64,000 nucleotides of DNA from Persicitalea jodogahamensis (GTDB lineage Bacteria > Bacteroidota > Bacteroidia > Cytophagales > Spirosomataceae): the NCBI RefSeq assembly GCF_014651615.1, contig NZ_BMXF01000004.1, positions 124,001 to 188,000 on the forward strand, given 5' to 3'. This document shows positions 8,074 to 17,279 of this stretch, piece after piece; within the stretch, counting starts at the first letter, position 1; each line of letters starts with the position of its first letter. Below the pieces are notes generated by a model, which searched no databases, was not told the DNA's origin, and saw nothing but the letters and a program-made list of their open reading frames with translations. The translations under genes and the position numbers were made by a program.

Positions 8074-10101
8074 ATGATAGAAAAGAGGTTACTAGTTTTT
8101 GGGTTTTTAGTCTGCTTTGCCTGGCAAGCGGTGGCTCAGTATACTATCAAGTATCCGGATGCCATCCCTCTGCACGGGGAATGGACGTTTGCGCTCGATC
8201 TGGCCGATCGGGGGATAGCCGGGAAATGGTACCTCGATAATATTACTAAAAATAACCGGCAGGATAAAGTGACAGTACCGCACTGTTTCTCGGCCGACCC
8301 GCGCTACTTATTTTATACCGGCACGGCCTGGTACCGAAAATCGTTTGCGTGGAAACCCGTGTCGGGCAAACGCGTGATTCTGCATTTCGACGGTGCTTTT
8401 TACCTGACGAAGGTTTGGCTGAATGGCCAGCCGGTAGGTACCCACGAAGGGGGCTATACACCGTTTCAGTTTGACGTGACCGAGCATCTCAGGGAAGGAG
8501 ATAATATGCTGGCCGTTTCGGTCAATAATGATGTCTGGAAGCTGAACACCCTTCCGGCAGTGAAAGACAATGACGACATCAACAGCTCCTTTCCGGCCTG
8601 GATCAATTACGGCGGGTTGACCCGTCCTGTGTACCTTACGGTAGAGCCGGAAGTTTATGTGGAGAATCTGAAAGTAGAAGCGACACCCGATCTGGTAAAG
8701 GGTACTTCTATTTTAAAAACCAAAGTACGGGTACGGAACGCGTCGCGTCGGCCCACTACCCCCAAGGTCAAATATGTGGTGCGGTTGGGAGAACAGGTGC
8801 TTCCGCTGAATTGGAAAACGAAAACTGAGAACATACCTGCGGGGCAAACGGTCATCATGGAGTCTGAAACCAGCCTTACGGCAGCGCAAACCCGGCTCTG
8901 GGCAGTGGATTCGCCCACGCTCTATCAATTGGAATCAGTAGTAGGAGGCGATTCGGTAACTACCCGATTCGGGATTCGGAAAGTCGAAATACGCAATGCG
9001 CAGCTCCTGCTGAATGGTCAGCCTGTGCGGCTGGGTGGTGGCAATCGCGTGCTGGACTACCCGGGGCTGGGTTCGCTGGAACCCGATTGGCTCATTGAGA
9101 AGGACTTTCGGCTTATGAAGGAAGCCGGTATGGAATTTCAAAGATTGACGCACTATACTCCCTCAGAATATTATTACGATCTGGCGGATAGGTATGGAAT
9201 GCTGATTATCACGGAAGCGGGCAATTGGCAGCTTACACCCACTCAACTCGACAATGACACCATCCGGACAAAATTCCGGCAACAGTTCCGTGAAATGGCT
9301 GAGCGTGATTGGAACCACCCGAGCGTGATTGCCTACAGCGTGGGCAACGAGTACTTCTCCGATCAGCCCGCGGGCCAGCGCTGGACCAAAGACATGATCG
9401 ACTACGCGCGGGAAATTGACCCTACGCGGCTGTATACATTTGCCAGCAACCGGCTCAACAGTATGCCCCAGAAGCCGGAGGACGAAGCCAGCCAGTATGT
9501 CGATTTCGTGTCTGTCAACATCTATGGCAACCACGCCAAAGTCCTGGACCACGTCCATCGGCTTTACCCCGATAAGCCTATGCTCATTAGTGAGTGGGGT
9601 ACCCGGGCCGATGCCGCCAGCGGTGAAGTCGGGCAGGCCCAGCACGTACGTGAGGTAGTGGAAGAAATCCGGAAGCGACCTTATGTAGCGGGTGCCTCCT
9701 GGTGGACTTTCAACGATTACCAAAGCCGGTACTATCTCACCAACCCCAATGGTTACCGGCCCTGGGGATTGGTGGAACCCAACCGTACGCCACGGCCAGC
9801 ATATGCTGCCTACCAGCATGAAATGGCTCCCTTGACCTTGGAAAAAGTTGCGTATGAGGCAGGTACTCAGGGAATACATCAGCTTCGGCTGAAAGTCACG
9901 GCAAGAAATGATTTTCCCGCTCACCCGGTGCAGGGGTATTGGGTGGAAACGCCCAAGGGAAAGGTAATGCTGCCCTACTTACAGCCGGGCCAAAGTGAGA
10001 TCCTAACCATAACGGTGACAGGTTTTGACAAAACACTTTTCCTGAAAGTATTTAAACCGACGGGCTATGTGGTGCTGACTGAAACAGTCGAGCTGAGTTG
10101 A
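8074..10101 (+). CDS. glycoside hydrolase family 2 (beta-glucuronidase/galactosidase type), secreted
   Basis: The 675-aa protein starts at ATG 8074, which gives the signal peptide MIEKRLLVFGFLVCFAWQAVAQ; a TTG at 8047 is less likely. It has the GH2 order: sugar-binding jelly roll (about 30-190, with GTAWYRKSF), immunoglobulin-like domain (about 195-300), then TIM barrel. The acid/base is in SVGNEYF (Glu426) and the nucleophile in LISEWGT (Glu507); both are present. At 675 aa it resembles the shorter beta-glucuronidase-like GH2 members rather than LacZ. It probably acts in the periplasm on oligosaccharides. Exact specificity cannot be read from the sequence. Confidence 0.88.
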   Translation: MIEKRLLVFGFLVCFAWQAVAQYTIKYPDAIPLHGEWTFALDLADRGIAGKWYLDNITKNNRQDKVTVPHCFSADPRYLFYTGTAWYRKSFAWKPVSGKRVILHFDGAFYLTKVWLNGQPVGTHEGGYTPFQFDVTEHLREGDNMLAVSVNNDVWKLNTLPAVKDNDDINSSFPAWINYGGLTRPVYLTVEPEVYVENLKVEATPDLVKGTSILKTKVRVRNASRRPTTPKVKYVVRLGEQVLPLNWKTKTENIPAGQTVIMESETSLTAAQTRLWAVDSPTLYQLESVVGGDSVTTRFGIRKVEIRNAQLLLNGQPVRLGGGNRVLDYPGLGSLEPDWLIEKDFRLMKEAGMEFQRLTHYTPSEYYYDLADRYGMLIITEAGNWQLTPTQLDNDTIRTKFRQQFREMAERDWNHPSVIAYSVGNEYFSDQPAGQRWTKDMIDYAREIDPTRLYTFASNRLNSMPQKPEDEASQYVDFVSVNIYGNHAKVLDHVHRLYPDKPMLISEWGTRADAASGEVGQAQHVREVVEEIRKRPYVAGASWWTFNDYQSRYYLTNPNGYRPWGLVEPNRTPRPAYAAYQHEMAPLTLEKVAYEAGTQGIHQLRLKVTARNDFPAHPVQGYWVETPKGKVMLPYLQPGQSEILTITVTGFDKTLFLKVFKPTGYVVLTETVELS

Positions 10102-10143
10102 TTTTGATGAGACGATTATATAAAATATTAAAAATACAAGAGG

Positions 10144-12426
10144 ATGATTAAAGCAACTGCTGTTGACAAAAGGATACCACAGACCCTAGATTTAGCGGCT
10201 GATCTGGTAGTAGTGGGAGGGGGGCTTTCGGGTGTTTGTTGCGCGATTACAGCCGCCAGGGCAGGGACGAACGTAATCCTGGTGCAAGACCGCCCGGTGC
10301 TGGGGGGAAATGCCTCCTCCGAGGTTCGGCTTTGGGTTTTGGGCGCCACTTCGCACATGGGCAACAACAACCGATGGGCGCGAGAAGGCGGCGTAATCAA
10401 CGAGCTGCTGATTGAGAATATGTACCGTAATCCCGAAGGGAATGCGCTCATTTTTGATACAGTTACGCTGGAAAAAGTGGTCAGCGAACCCAATATTACC
10501 CTGCTGCTCAACACGGCCGTTTACGATCTCGAAAAAGACGCTGAGGACGCGGACAAAATCACCAAAGTCATCGCATTCTGTTCCCAGAATTCAACTCGGT
10601 ACGAGCTCTCTGCTCCATTGTTCTGTGACGCTTCGGGCGATGGCATCCTGGGTTTTCTGGCTGGAGCGGCATTTCGCATGGGTGCGGAATCGAGTGAGGA
10701 GTTTGGCGAAAAATTTGCGCCTACCGCTGAATACGGCGAGTTATTGGGGCATTCGATGTATTTCTATTCAAAAGATGTGGGCAAGCCGGTTAGCTATGTG
10801 CCACCAAGTTTTGCCCTGGATGTCACCAACAAAGTACCGCGCTTTCGCAGCTTCAATACGCAGGATTTCGGGTGCCGCCTTTGGTGGCTCGAATACGGTG
10901 GGCGTCTTGATACGGTGCATGACACCGAAACTATCAAATGGGAACTCTGGAAGGTGATTTATGGTGTGTGGGATTACATTAAAAACTCTGGTGAATTCCC
11001 AGAAGCCGAAACCCTTACCCTAGAATGGGTGGGAACCATACCTGGTAAACGTGAGAGCCGCCGCTTCGAGGGAGACTACATGCTGATTCAGCAAGACATC
11101 GTTGAGCAGCGCGCTCACTACGACGATGTGGCATTCGGAGGATGGAGCATCGATCTGCACCCTGCCGACGGTGTTTTCAGCGAAAAGCCCGGTTGCAATC
11201 AGTGGCACAGTAAAGGGATTTATGGTATTCCGTACCGTAGTTACTACTCCCGGAATGTAAAAAATCTTTTCCTGGCCGGGCGAATCATTTCTGCTTCCCA
11301 CGTGGCGTTCGGCTCATCGCGGGTGATGGCTACAAGCGCCCACGGCGGGCAGGCAGTAGGAATGGCGGCGAAGATATGCGCCGAAAACAACTGGCTACCT
11401 GCTGATCTTGCCAGAAAGGAGAACATACTAATCCTGCAGAACGAATTGTTGAAAAATGGTCAACACATTCCCGGTCGGACGCTTAAAGACCAAGAAGATT
11501 TGGTGCAAATAGCTACCGTCTCCGTTTCAAGTACTTTGAAGTTGACCGAGTTGCCGGAGGAGGGCGAACCCGTTCCGATGGAGTTTGCGACTGCTCAGAT
11601 GATTCCGGTTGGGAAGGGGAAAGTGCCGAAAATTACGATTCATCCCTACGCAGCAGAGGCGCTGGAGGTGGGAGTGGAATTACGGATGTGCAGTCGGAAG
11701 GACAGCCATTCGCCAGATGTGCTTTTGGAGAAAAAAACAATAGCCCTGCAAAAAGGCAGAAATTGTATCCAACTGGATTTTGACACCCAGTTTTCGGAAC
11801 CAGCCTATGCTTTTCTGACTATCCAGAAACATGACAAAATATCTTTCCGATTGTCTCAGAAGCGCATTACGGGTTTATTGACCGTCTATAACGCCACCAA
11901 CCCTGCCGTGTCAAACTATGGCAAGCAGGAACCCACTGAGGACATTGGGGTAGATAACTTCGAGTTTTGGGTGCCGCTGCGAAGACCCAAAGGAAAGAAT
12001 CTGGCATTTAAGCTGGAAGGAGGGATTGATTGTTACGATGCTGAGAACGTGCGAAACGGTTTACAGCGTCCTACGAATCAACCGAATGCCTGGGTCGCTG
12101 ACTTTAATGATACGGACCCAATGCTCACATTGAGCTGGCCGGAAGTACAGGAATTGAAACGAGTGGAATTATTTTTCGATACAGACTATGACCATCCGGC
12201 TGAGAATGTACTGATTCAACAGCCTGAAAATGTGATGCCATTTTGTGTGCGGGACTATCAGGTACTTGATGAAAGGGACGAAATACTCTTTGAGAGAAAA
12301 GAAAATTACCAGACCAGAAACGTGATCGATTTTGAAACGCCGATAAAAACATCAAGCTTGAAAATCAAGCTAACACATCCATCGGCCGATTCACCGGCAG
12401 CGATGTTTGAAGTAAGATGTTATTGA
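10144..12426 (+). CDS. cytosolic FAD-dependent oxidoreductase with C-terminal galactose-binding-like domain
   Basis: A 760-aa protein with no signal peptide. The Rossmann FAD motif LVVVGGGLSGVCCAI begins near residue 21, followed by RPVLGGNASSEVR, so the catalytic part (about 1-430) is homologous to the secreted enzyme at 750. Residues about 460-600 are beta-rich. Residues about 620-760 resemble a discoidin/F5-8-type module (WVADFNDTDPMLTLSW, VELFFDTDYDHP). A lectin-like domain on a cytosolic enzyme suggests recognition of a sugar substrate brought in by the symporter at 6352. The start is the first ATG in frame, 42 nt after GH2. The chemistry is unknown. Confidence 0.8.
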   Translation: MIKATAVDKRIPQTLDLAADLVVVGGGLSGVCCAITAARAGTNVILVQDRPVLGGNASSEVRLWVLGATSHMGNNNRWAREGGVINELLIENMYRNPEGNALIFDTVTLEKVVSEPNITLLLNTAVYDLEKDAEDADKITKVIAFCSQNSTRYELSAPLFCDASGDGILGFLAGAAFRMGAESSEEFGEKFAPTAEYGELLGHSMYFYSKDVGKPVSYVPPSFALDVTNKVPRFRSFNTQDFGCRLWWLEYGGRLDTVHDTETIKWELWKVIYGVWDYIKNSGEFPEAETLTLEWVGTIPGKRESRRFEGDYMLIQQDIVEQRAHYDDVAFGGWSIDLHPADGVFSEKPGCNQWHSKGIYGIPYRSYYSRNVKNLFLAGRIISASHVAFGSSRVMATSAHGGQAVGMAAKICAENNWLPADLARKENILILQNELLKNGQHIPGRTLKDQEDLVQIATVSVSSTLKLTELPEEGEPVPMEFATAQMIPVGKGKVPKITIHPYAAEALEVGVELRMCSRKDSHSPDVLLEKKTIALQKGRNCIQLDFDTQFSEPAYAFLTIQKHDKISFRLSQKRITGLLTVYNATNPAVSNYGKQEPTEDIGVDNFEFWVPLRRPKGKNLAFKLEGGIDCYDAENVRNGLQRPTNQPNAWVADFNDTDPMLTLSWPEVQELKRVELFFDTDYDHPAENVLIQQPENVMPFCVRDYQVLDERDEILFERKENYQTRNVIDFETPIKTSSLKIKLTHPSADSPAAMFEVRCY

Positions 12427-12456
12427 GCAAACGCAGCAAAAGAGTTACAGCCAGCT

Positions 12457-13464
12457 TTACCTAAGCTGGGCTTTCAATTCGTTCATTACCAGGCCTGGGG
12501 CAATTCCCTCGTACAAAATACGATACACAGCATCTGTGATAGGCATCGACACCCCAAGTTGTTGGTTTATGGCGTGGATACTTTTGGTGGCAAAGTACCC
12601 CTCAGCCACCATTTTCATTTCCACCTGCGCAGCTTTTACACTATATCCGCGACCGATCATATTTCCAAACAGCCGATTGCGGCTAAACTGCGAATAGGCC
12701 GTTACCAGCAAATCGCCCAGGTACGCAGAAGCGCTCATTTCTCTTTCGCGCGGATCGAGGGCAGTAACGAAGCGACGGATTTCCTGCATGGCATTGGATA
12801 CCATAACGGCCTGAAAATTATCCCCGTAGCCTAAGCCATACGTGATGCCACAGGCCAGGGCCACAATGTTTTTCATTACGGCGGCGTATTCCACGCCGTA
12901 AAGGTCGGCAAGCGGATGTGCCGTAACGTACCGGCAGGTGATAATTTTTGCAAAGTCGGCCGCACACTCAGGGTTGGTCGAGGCGATCGTCAGGTACGAC
13001 TGCTTTTCCAACGCTACCTCTTCTGCATGGCAAGGCCCGGCAATGACGCATATGTCACCAAGTGGCACCTCAAACCTCTCCTCCATCCAATCAGTGACTA
13101 ATAGGTTCACCTCGGGAATCATCCCCTTAATGGCCGATACAATACGTTTTCCTGAAAAGTCGGCCGGTTTTAGCTTTTGAAGTGGTTCTTCAATATAGGC
13201 AGCCGGAACCGCCAGCACAATGTAATTGGCATCCCTGATAGCGTCTTTTATTTTGCCGCAAACCTTAACTTTTTTAGGGGAATGGAAGACATCGCTCAAG
13301 TACCTCGGGTTATGGTGGTAGGCGCGGATGTGGTCGATATCAGCCTGGCTCCTGAGCCACCAGCGTACCTGGTTGCCAGTTTGTTCACTCAATATTTTCA
13401 CCAAAGCAGTGGCCCAGCTACCTCCGCCTATTACGGCTATTTTATGCAAGGATGGTTGTTTCAT
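12457..13464 (-). CDS. gpsA: NAD(P)H-dependent glycerol-3-phosphate dehydrogenase
   Basis: A 335-aa cytosolic enzyme reducing dihydroxyacetone phosphate to sn-glycerol-3-phosphate for phospholipid synthesis. The N-terminal nucleotide-binding motif is IAVIGGGSWATALVKIL. Further family features are VLAVPAAYI, the KGM segment, the catalytic-lysine region EYAAVMKNIVALACGI and the GDLLVTAYSQFSRNR stretch. Its length matches the family (about 330 aa). It converges on the FAD oxidoreductase gene with a 30-nt gap and no obvious terminator, and is divergent from the DUF2853 gene. Confidence 0.96.
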   Translation of the reverse strand: MKQPSLHKIAVIGGGSWATALVKILSEQTGNQVRWWLRSQADIDHIRAYHHNPRYLSDVFHSPKKVKVCGKIKDAIRDANYIVLAVPAAYIEEPLQKLKPADFSGKRIVSAIKGMIPEVNLLVTDWMEERFEVPLGDICVIAGPCHAEEVALEKQSYLTIASTNPECAADFAKIITCRYVTAHPLADLYGVEYAAVMKNIVALACGITYGLGYGDNFQAVMVSNAMQEIRRFVTALDPREREMSASAYLGDLLVTAYSQFSRNRLFGNMIGRGYSVKAAQVEMKMVAEGYFATKSIHAINQQLGVSMPITDAVYRILYEGIAPGLVMNELKAQLR

Positions 13465-13609
13465 GGAGAATTTCTTTTCCGTTTGATAAGTTAAGGCGTG
13501 GCTTTTTGGGTAAATGGGCGTCTAAGCTTTGATTATCATGAAATATTTATTTCATTGATAGTTAGTTTAAGCACATTTATTTCTAATCCCAAACAAAAAC
13601 AACCCATTT

Positions 13610-13948
13610 ATGAGCAAATTTGACGACTTGATGGCAACTTACATGGAGGAGGCTGAAAAAATTGGCCTTTCGGTAGATGCCGACCTGCTGACAAAAGTAA
13701 CGAAAGGGCTGGGCCCGTCGATTTATAACACGGATTCGGCCAAGGTATCGTGTAGCGACAAGGCTGAACTTGACCGTGTGAAGAACAATTTTCTGATCAA
13801 GAAAATGGGCATGGCAGATTCGGGAGAGTTGGATTCCGCCATTCAAAAAGTGTGCGAGACCTTCGGAAGCTCAAACCGAAATAAATATCGCGCCCTGTTC
13901 TACTATATGCTCGTGAAAAACCTTGGGAAGGAAAACCAATATGCTTAG
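13610..13948 (+). CDS. DUF2853 family protein
   Basis: A small acidic, helical cytosolic protein of 112 aa without a signal peptide. The beginning (FDDLMATYMEEAEKIG) and the end (NKYRALFYYMLVKNLGK) match the DUF2853 family, which has members of about this size in Bacteroidota and Proteobacteria and no assigned biochemical function. It is transcribed alone, divergently from gpsA, and ends at a strong hairpin terminator. Confidence 0.85.
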   Translation: MSKFDDLMATYMEEAEKIGLSVDADLLTKVTKGLGPSIYNTDSAKVSCSDKAELDRVKNNFLIKKMGMADSGELDSAIQKVCETFGSSNRNKYRALFYYMLVKNLGKENQYA

Positions 13949-14002
13949 TGCGCTCCGGGTACCTGAACGGTTTGAAAACCGAGAAAGATACATAGAAATA
14001 AA

Positions 14003-14040
14003 AAAGCTTTGCGGTAATACCGCAAAGCTTTCCATTTTTT
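14003..14040. terminator. bidirectional intrinsic terminator
   Basis: A near-perfect hairpin: AAAGCTTTGCGGTA (14003-14016) and its complement TACCGCAAAGCTTT (14018-14031). It is followed by a T-rich tract on + and preceded by an A tract that serves the minus strand. It lies between the convergent DUF2853 gene and efflux-adaptor gene. Confidence 0.88.
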
Positions 14041-14080
14041 TAACCTAAACTAAATCGAATAAATACATTTAGAGAACGCA

Positions 14081-15496
14081 TCAATCTGCTTTTTCTTTTG
14101 AATCCGCCTCAGCTTTTTTACTTTCAGCGCTCTTTTTTGCAATCTTATCGCCACTTTTAAGTCTTTTGGACACAACAATAAATGGCCCCGAAACAATCTT
14201 TTCTCCGGGCTTAAGGCCTGACAGAATTTCGATGTTCTCAAAGTCGCTGATACCGGTTTTTACCTCACGAATAACGGCTACGCCGACACTATCCACGAAT
14301 ACCACTTCCTTGATCGGCTCCACCTCAGTGATCGGCTTGCCCTCTGCCTCTTTATTACTGTTGTTGTCAGGGTCGGTCGGTTTGGCTGCATCCTTGGCAA
14401 CTTTATTGTCGCGGGTAGTTACTGCAGCGATGGGAACGGATAAAACATTCGACTTGCGGTCGGTGATGATATCTACCGAGGCCGTCATTCCCGGTTTGAA
14501 AGGATAGGATCGCTTGCCCCGCTTTGCCATCAGGTCTTCGAAGGACTCATTCAATATCTTCACTTTAACCTCGAATTCCGTAACGGCATCGGCAGAGACC
14601 GCAGAAGCCCCGGCCCCTGTAAGCCCGCTGGCCGTGTTGGCGATTTCGGTTACCACGCCCCTGAATTTACGGCCCGTACCGCTGTAAGCATCCACGTCGA
14701 TATCAGCCGTGTCACCAACGGTAACGCGGACAATATCGTTTTCATTGACATTCACCTGCACCTCCATATTGTTAAGATTGGCAATGCGCATCAGTTCGGT
14801 ACCCGCCATTTGGCTTGTCCCGACCACACGTTCACCCACCTCCACGTTCAGGAGTGAGATGATACCACTAACCGGGGCGAAAATCGTGGTTTTGCGCAGG
14901 TTTTCAGCCGCATCGCGGAGTCCGGCCTCGGAGCTTTTTACGTTAAATTGAGCGGCTTGAATGTTGGCTTTTGCCGCCTCGATGTCTTGCTGAGCGACCT
15001 GATAGTTGGCGCGTATCTGTTCGAAGTCCGCCGCTGAGATTACCTTGTCTTCGTAAAGCTTTTTGTTTCGGTCAAAATCGGCCTTTGCCCGGATGGCGCG
15101 GGCTTCGGCCTGAGCCAGAGAGGCACGCGACTGTTCGGCCTGAGCCTTGCTGGAATTGACGGTGGCCTGGGCGCGGGCGAATAACGACTCGTAGTTATCA
15201 GGGCGGATTTTAAGCAGCAGTTGTCCCTGTTTTACCGAATCGCCTTCCTCCACATACAAGGCGGTGATTTCTCCCGATACATCCGGGCTGAGCTTGACTT
15301 CAACCTCGGGCTGAACGCGCCCCGAAGCGCTTACACGCTCTACGATGTCGGTAGTTTTGGCTTCGGCGAATTCTACCTCAGTGGGTTTTTCCTGTCCGAT
15401 CCAGCCTGCTGCTTTGGCAACGAAAAGTCCGCCTACGAGCAGCACCACGATGCCACCTAATATCCACCAGGTACGATTTGAAGATTTTTTAGCCAT
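14081..15496 (-). CDS. periplasmic adaptor (HlyD/MacA-type membrane fusion protein)
   Basis: A 471-aa protein with an N-terminal membrane anchor (WWILGGIVVLLVGGLFVAKA). The lipoyl half-motifs flank a long coiled coil rich in Ala, Gln and Lys (residues about 90-200), followed by the beta-barrel region (NNMEVQVNVNENDI) and a membrane-proximal domain. MacA/HlyD adaptors join an inner-membrane ABC or RND pump to TolC. The TolC-like gene lies immediately upstream in the same direction (135-nt gap), so the two are probably co-transcribed. No inner-membrane pump gene follows; the transcript runs into the terminator at 14003-14040. The partner must be encoded elsewhere or already expressed. Confidence 0.9.
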   Translation of the reverse strand: MAKKSSNRTWWILGGIVVLLVGGLFVAKAAGWIGQEKPTEVEFAEAKTTDIVERVSASGRVQPEVEVKLSPDVSGEITALYVEEGDSVKQGQLLLKIRPDNYESLFARAQATVNSSKAQAEQSRASLAQAEARAIRAKADFDRNKKLYEDKVISAADFEQIRANYQVAQQDIEAAKANIQAAQFNVKSSEAGLRDAAENLRKTTIFAPVSGIISLLNVEVGERVVGTSQMAGTELMRIANLNNMEVQVNVNENDIVRVTVGDTADIDVDAYSGTGRKFRGVVTEIANTASGLTGAGASAVSADAVTEFEVKVKILNESFEDLMAKRGKRSYPFKPGMTASVDIITDRKSNVLSVPIAAVTTRDNKVAKDAAKPTDPDNNSNKEAEGKPITEVEPIKEVVFVDSVGVAVIREVKTGISDFENIEILSGLKPGEKIVSGPFIVVSKRLKSGDKIAKKSAESKKAEADSKEKAD

Positions 15497-15631
15497 GATT
15501 ATTTATTTGTAATGAGGGAGTTGGTGAATGTCTGAGGAAAATTCAGAAAAATGAAAGGTTTAGATATGAGAATGTTTCGGTCTCCGAAAGCTACTTGGTT
15601 GCGCTTTTGCTACCCTGGGTTTGGCTTACAA

Positions 15632-17125
15632 TCACTCCACAGTGATCGGTTTGTTCATGTAGAAGTCCAGGATTTTGGTACGGAATGTATAGTCGTATTT
15701 AGTCTGAATCAGATTGGCGCGGGCACGGTCGAGGTTGGCCTTGGCAATGTTGTATTCAGCCGAGTTAATGGCCCCGGCCCCGAAGCGGCTTTCGGCTACC
15801 CGGAAAGCTTCTTCCAAAGCCCGCACCTGATTGGCCGTGGCGCTGTAGCGCTTGCCCGAATTGTTCATATCGATGTAGGCCTGCTCTACATTCTGCCTGA
15901 TTTGCTGGGTGACGATATTGGCCTGTTGTTCCAGATTTTGTTGCTGAATGCGGGCATTGGCAACACGGTACTTGGTTTGATAATTGGTAAATATTGGAAT
16001 CTGCAAACTCAGGTTCAGTCTCGAGTTACGGTTGAAGTTGAGCTGGTCGAAGTAGTTGAATGTTTGTAAACTACCCCCCGGCACCTGTACCACCTCAGTG
16101 ACAGGAAGCGTTTGATCGCCCACCACAACGAAACGGGTACTGGAGACAACCTCTTGCGTTGTGCCCTGGGAGCCATCGCCCACAAACCGCGTCTTGGGGG
16201 CTGCACTGGAGAAAGCTGTGCTGACACCACCGCTGAACGTCAGGCTGGGGAGCCCCTGGGCCTTTGCAATCTCGATGGCCGCTCCGGCCGATTGAACCCG
16301 CAGCTTGGCCGCTTCCATTTGGGGTAAGTTTTGCAAAGCTGTATCGAAAACCTCATTGACTGTGTTTTCGTATGCCCGTAAGGCCGGGTCAGGTGCGTCG
16401 ATGGTCTGAACGTCGATTACTTCGCTTCCGGGAACATTCATCAACTGTTTCAATTGTAGTTTGGAAGATTCCAGGTTATTCTCGGCATTCACCAGCGAAA
16501 GCTCGTCATTAGCGAGCTGCGCCCGAAGGTCAAACAGCTGGCTTTCTGCCAGACTCCCGGCATCTACCAGCCTTTGGGTGCGGTCAAGCTGAAGCTGGGT
16601 GGCGGCACCCTGCTGCCGGGCCACTTCGATTAACTCCCGGTTGCTAATGATATTAAGGTAGGCCAGAGCCACATTCAGCATGATATCGTTTCGCGTAGCG
16701 GCAAGATCTTTTTCGCTGGCCTGAAGCGTCAGGTCATTCTGCTTGATGTTATTCTGAAGCTGAAAACCATTGAAAAGCGTCACACTGGAATTCAGGCTGT
16801 AGTTATTGAAGCTGATGTTCTGCTGCACAAACTGGTTTGTGAACGGGTCGATGTTCCGACCGAAGCTAAAACCCTGTGACGCATTGAAACCCAGACTAGG
16901 CCAGCGTTGCCATTTCGACTGGATGAGGTTGTTCTCATTGGCCGAAACCTGCAGACCAGCCTGTTTAATTTGTGGATTATTCTGCAAAGCAATCTGCACG
17001 CACTCCTCCAGCGTCAGGCGCATTTTATCGGGAGTAACCGTTGATGCAGGGTTTTGGGTGGTTACCTGGGCATAAGCCAGGCCAAAGCCGCCCAGAAACA
17101 TAAAAATGAGTAGGATTCTCAACAT
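15632..17125 (-). CDS. TolC-family outer-membrane efflux protein
   Basis: A 497-aa protein with the signal peptide MLRILLIFMFLGGFGLAYAQ and two homologous OEP halves. Each is heavily alpha-helical and Gln/Asn/Ala rich (for example LTLEECVQIALQNNPQIKQA at the start of repeat one, RFGAGAINSAEYNIAKANL near the end). It forms the trimeric outer-membrane/periplasmic channel of a tripartite efflux or secretion system. It is first in an operon with the adaptor at 14081. A candidate -7 box is noted upstream. Confidence 0.92.
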   Translation of the reverse strand: MLRILLIFMFLGGFGLAYAQVTTQNPASTVTPDKMRLTLEECVQIALQNNPQIKQAGLQVSANENNLIQSKWQRWPSLGFNASQGFSFGRNIDPFTNQFVQQNISFNNYSLNSSVTLFNGFQLQNNIKQNDLTLQASEKDLAATRNDIMLNVALAYLNIISNRELIEVARQQGAATQLQLDRTQRLVDAGSLAESQLFDLRAQLANDELSLVNAENNLESSKLQLKQLMNVPGSEVIDVQTIDAPDPALRAYENTVNEVFDTALQNLPQMEAAKLRVQSAGAAIEIAKAQGLPSLTFSGGVSTAFSSAAPKTRFVGDGSQGTTQEVVSSTRFVVVGDQTLPVTEVVQVPGGSLQTFNYFDQLNFNRNSRLNLSLQIPIFTNYQTKYRVANARIQQQNLEQQANIVTQQIRQNVEQAYIDMNNSGKRYSATANQVRALEEAFRVAESRFGAGAINSAEYNIAKANLDRARANLIQTKYDYTFRTKILDFYMNKPITVE

Positions 17126-17168
17126 AGCTATTAAAAAAGAAATTTCAACTGTTGATTAAGCATTAGCT

Positions 17169-17176
17169 CAAAACTA
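17169..17176 (-). promoter_or_regulatory. candidate Bacteroidota -7 box for the tolC-like operon
   Basis: The minus strand reads TAGTTTTG here, matching the TAnnTTTG primary-sigma -7 consensus known for Bacteroidota, 43 nt before the tolC-like start. No TTG -33 element sits at the expected spacing, so support is weak. Confidence 0.3.
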
Positions 17177-17279
17177 AGACTTCCTTCAAAAAATCCCCCT
17201 TCTTTTAGGACGGGCGGTTGTAAGGATTGGTAAAGCGGGATAAAGGGCGGATTAGTTGGTGCTGTATTTTTTTGAAATT

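Noticed and set aside
9163-9924. 253-aa open frame on - inside the GH2 gene
   Set aside because: Overlaps the catalytic barrel of GH2 including both active-site glutamates; an antisense artefact.
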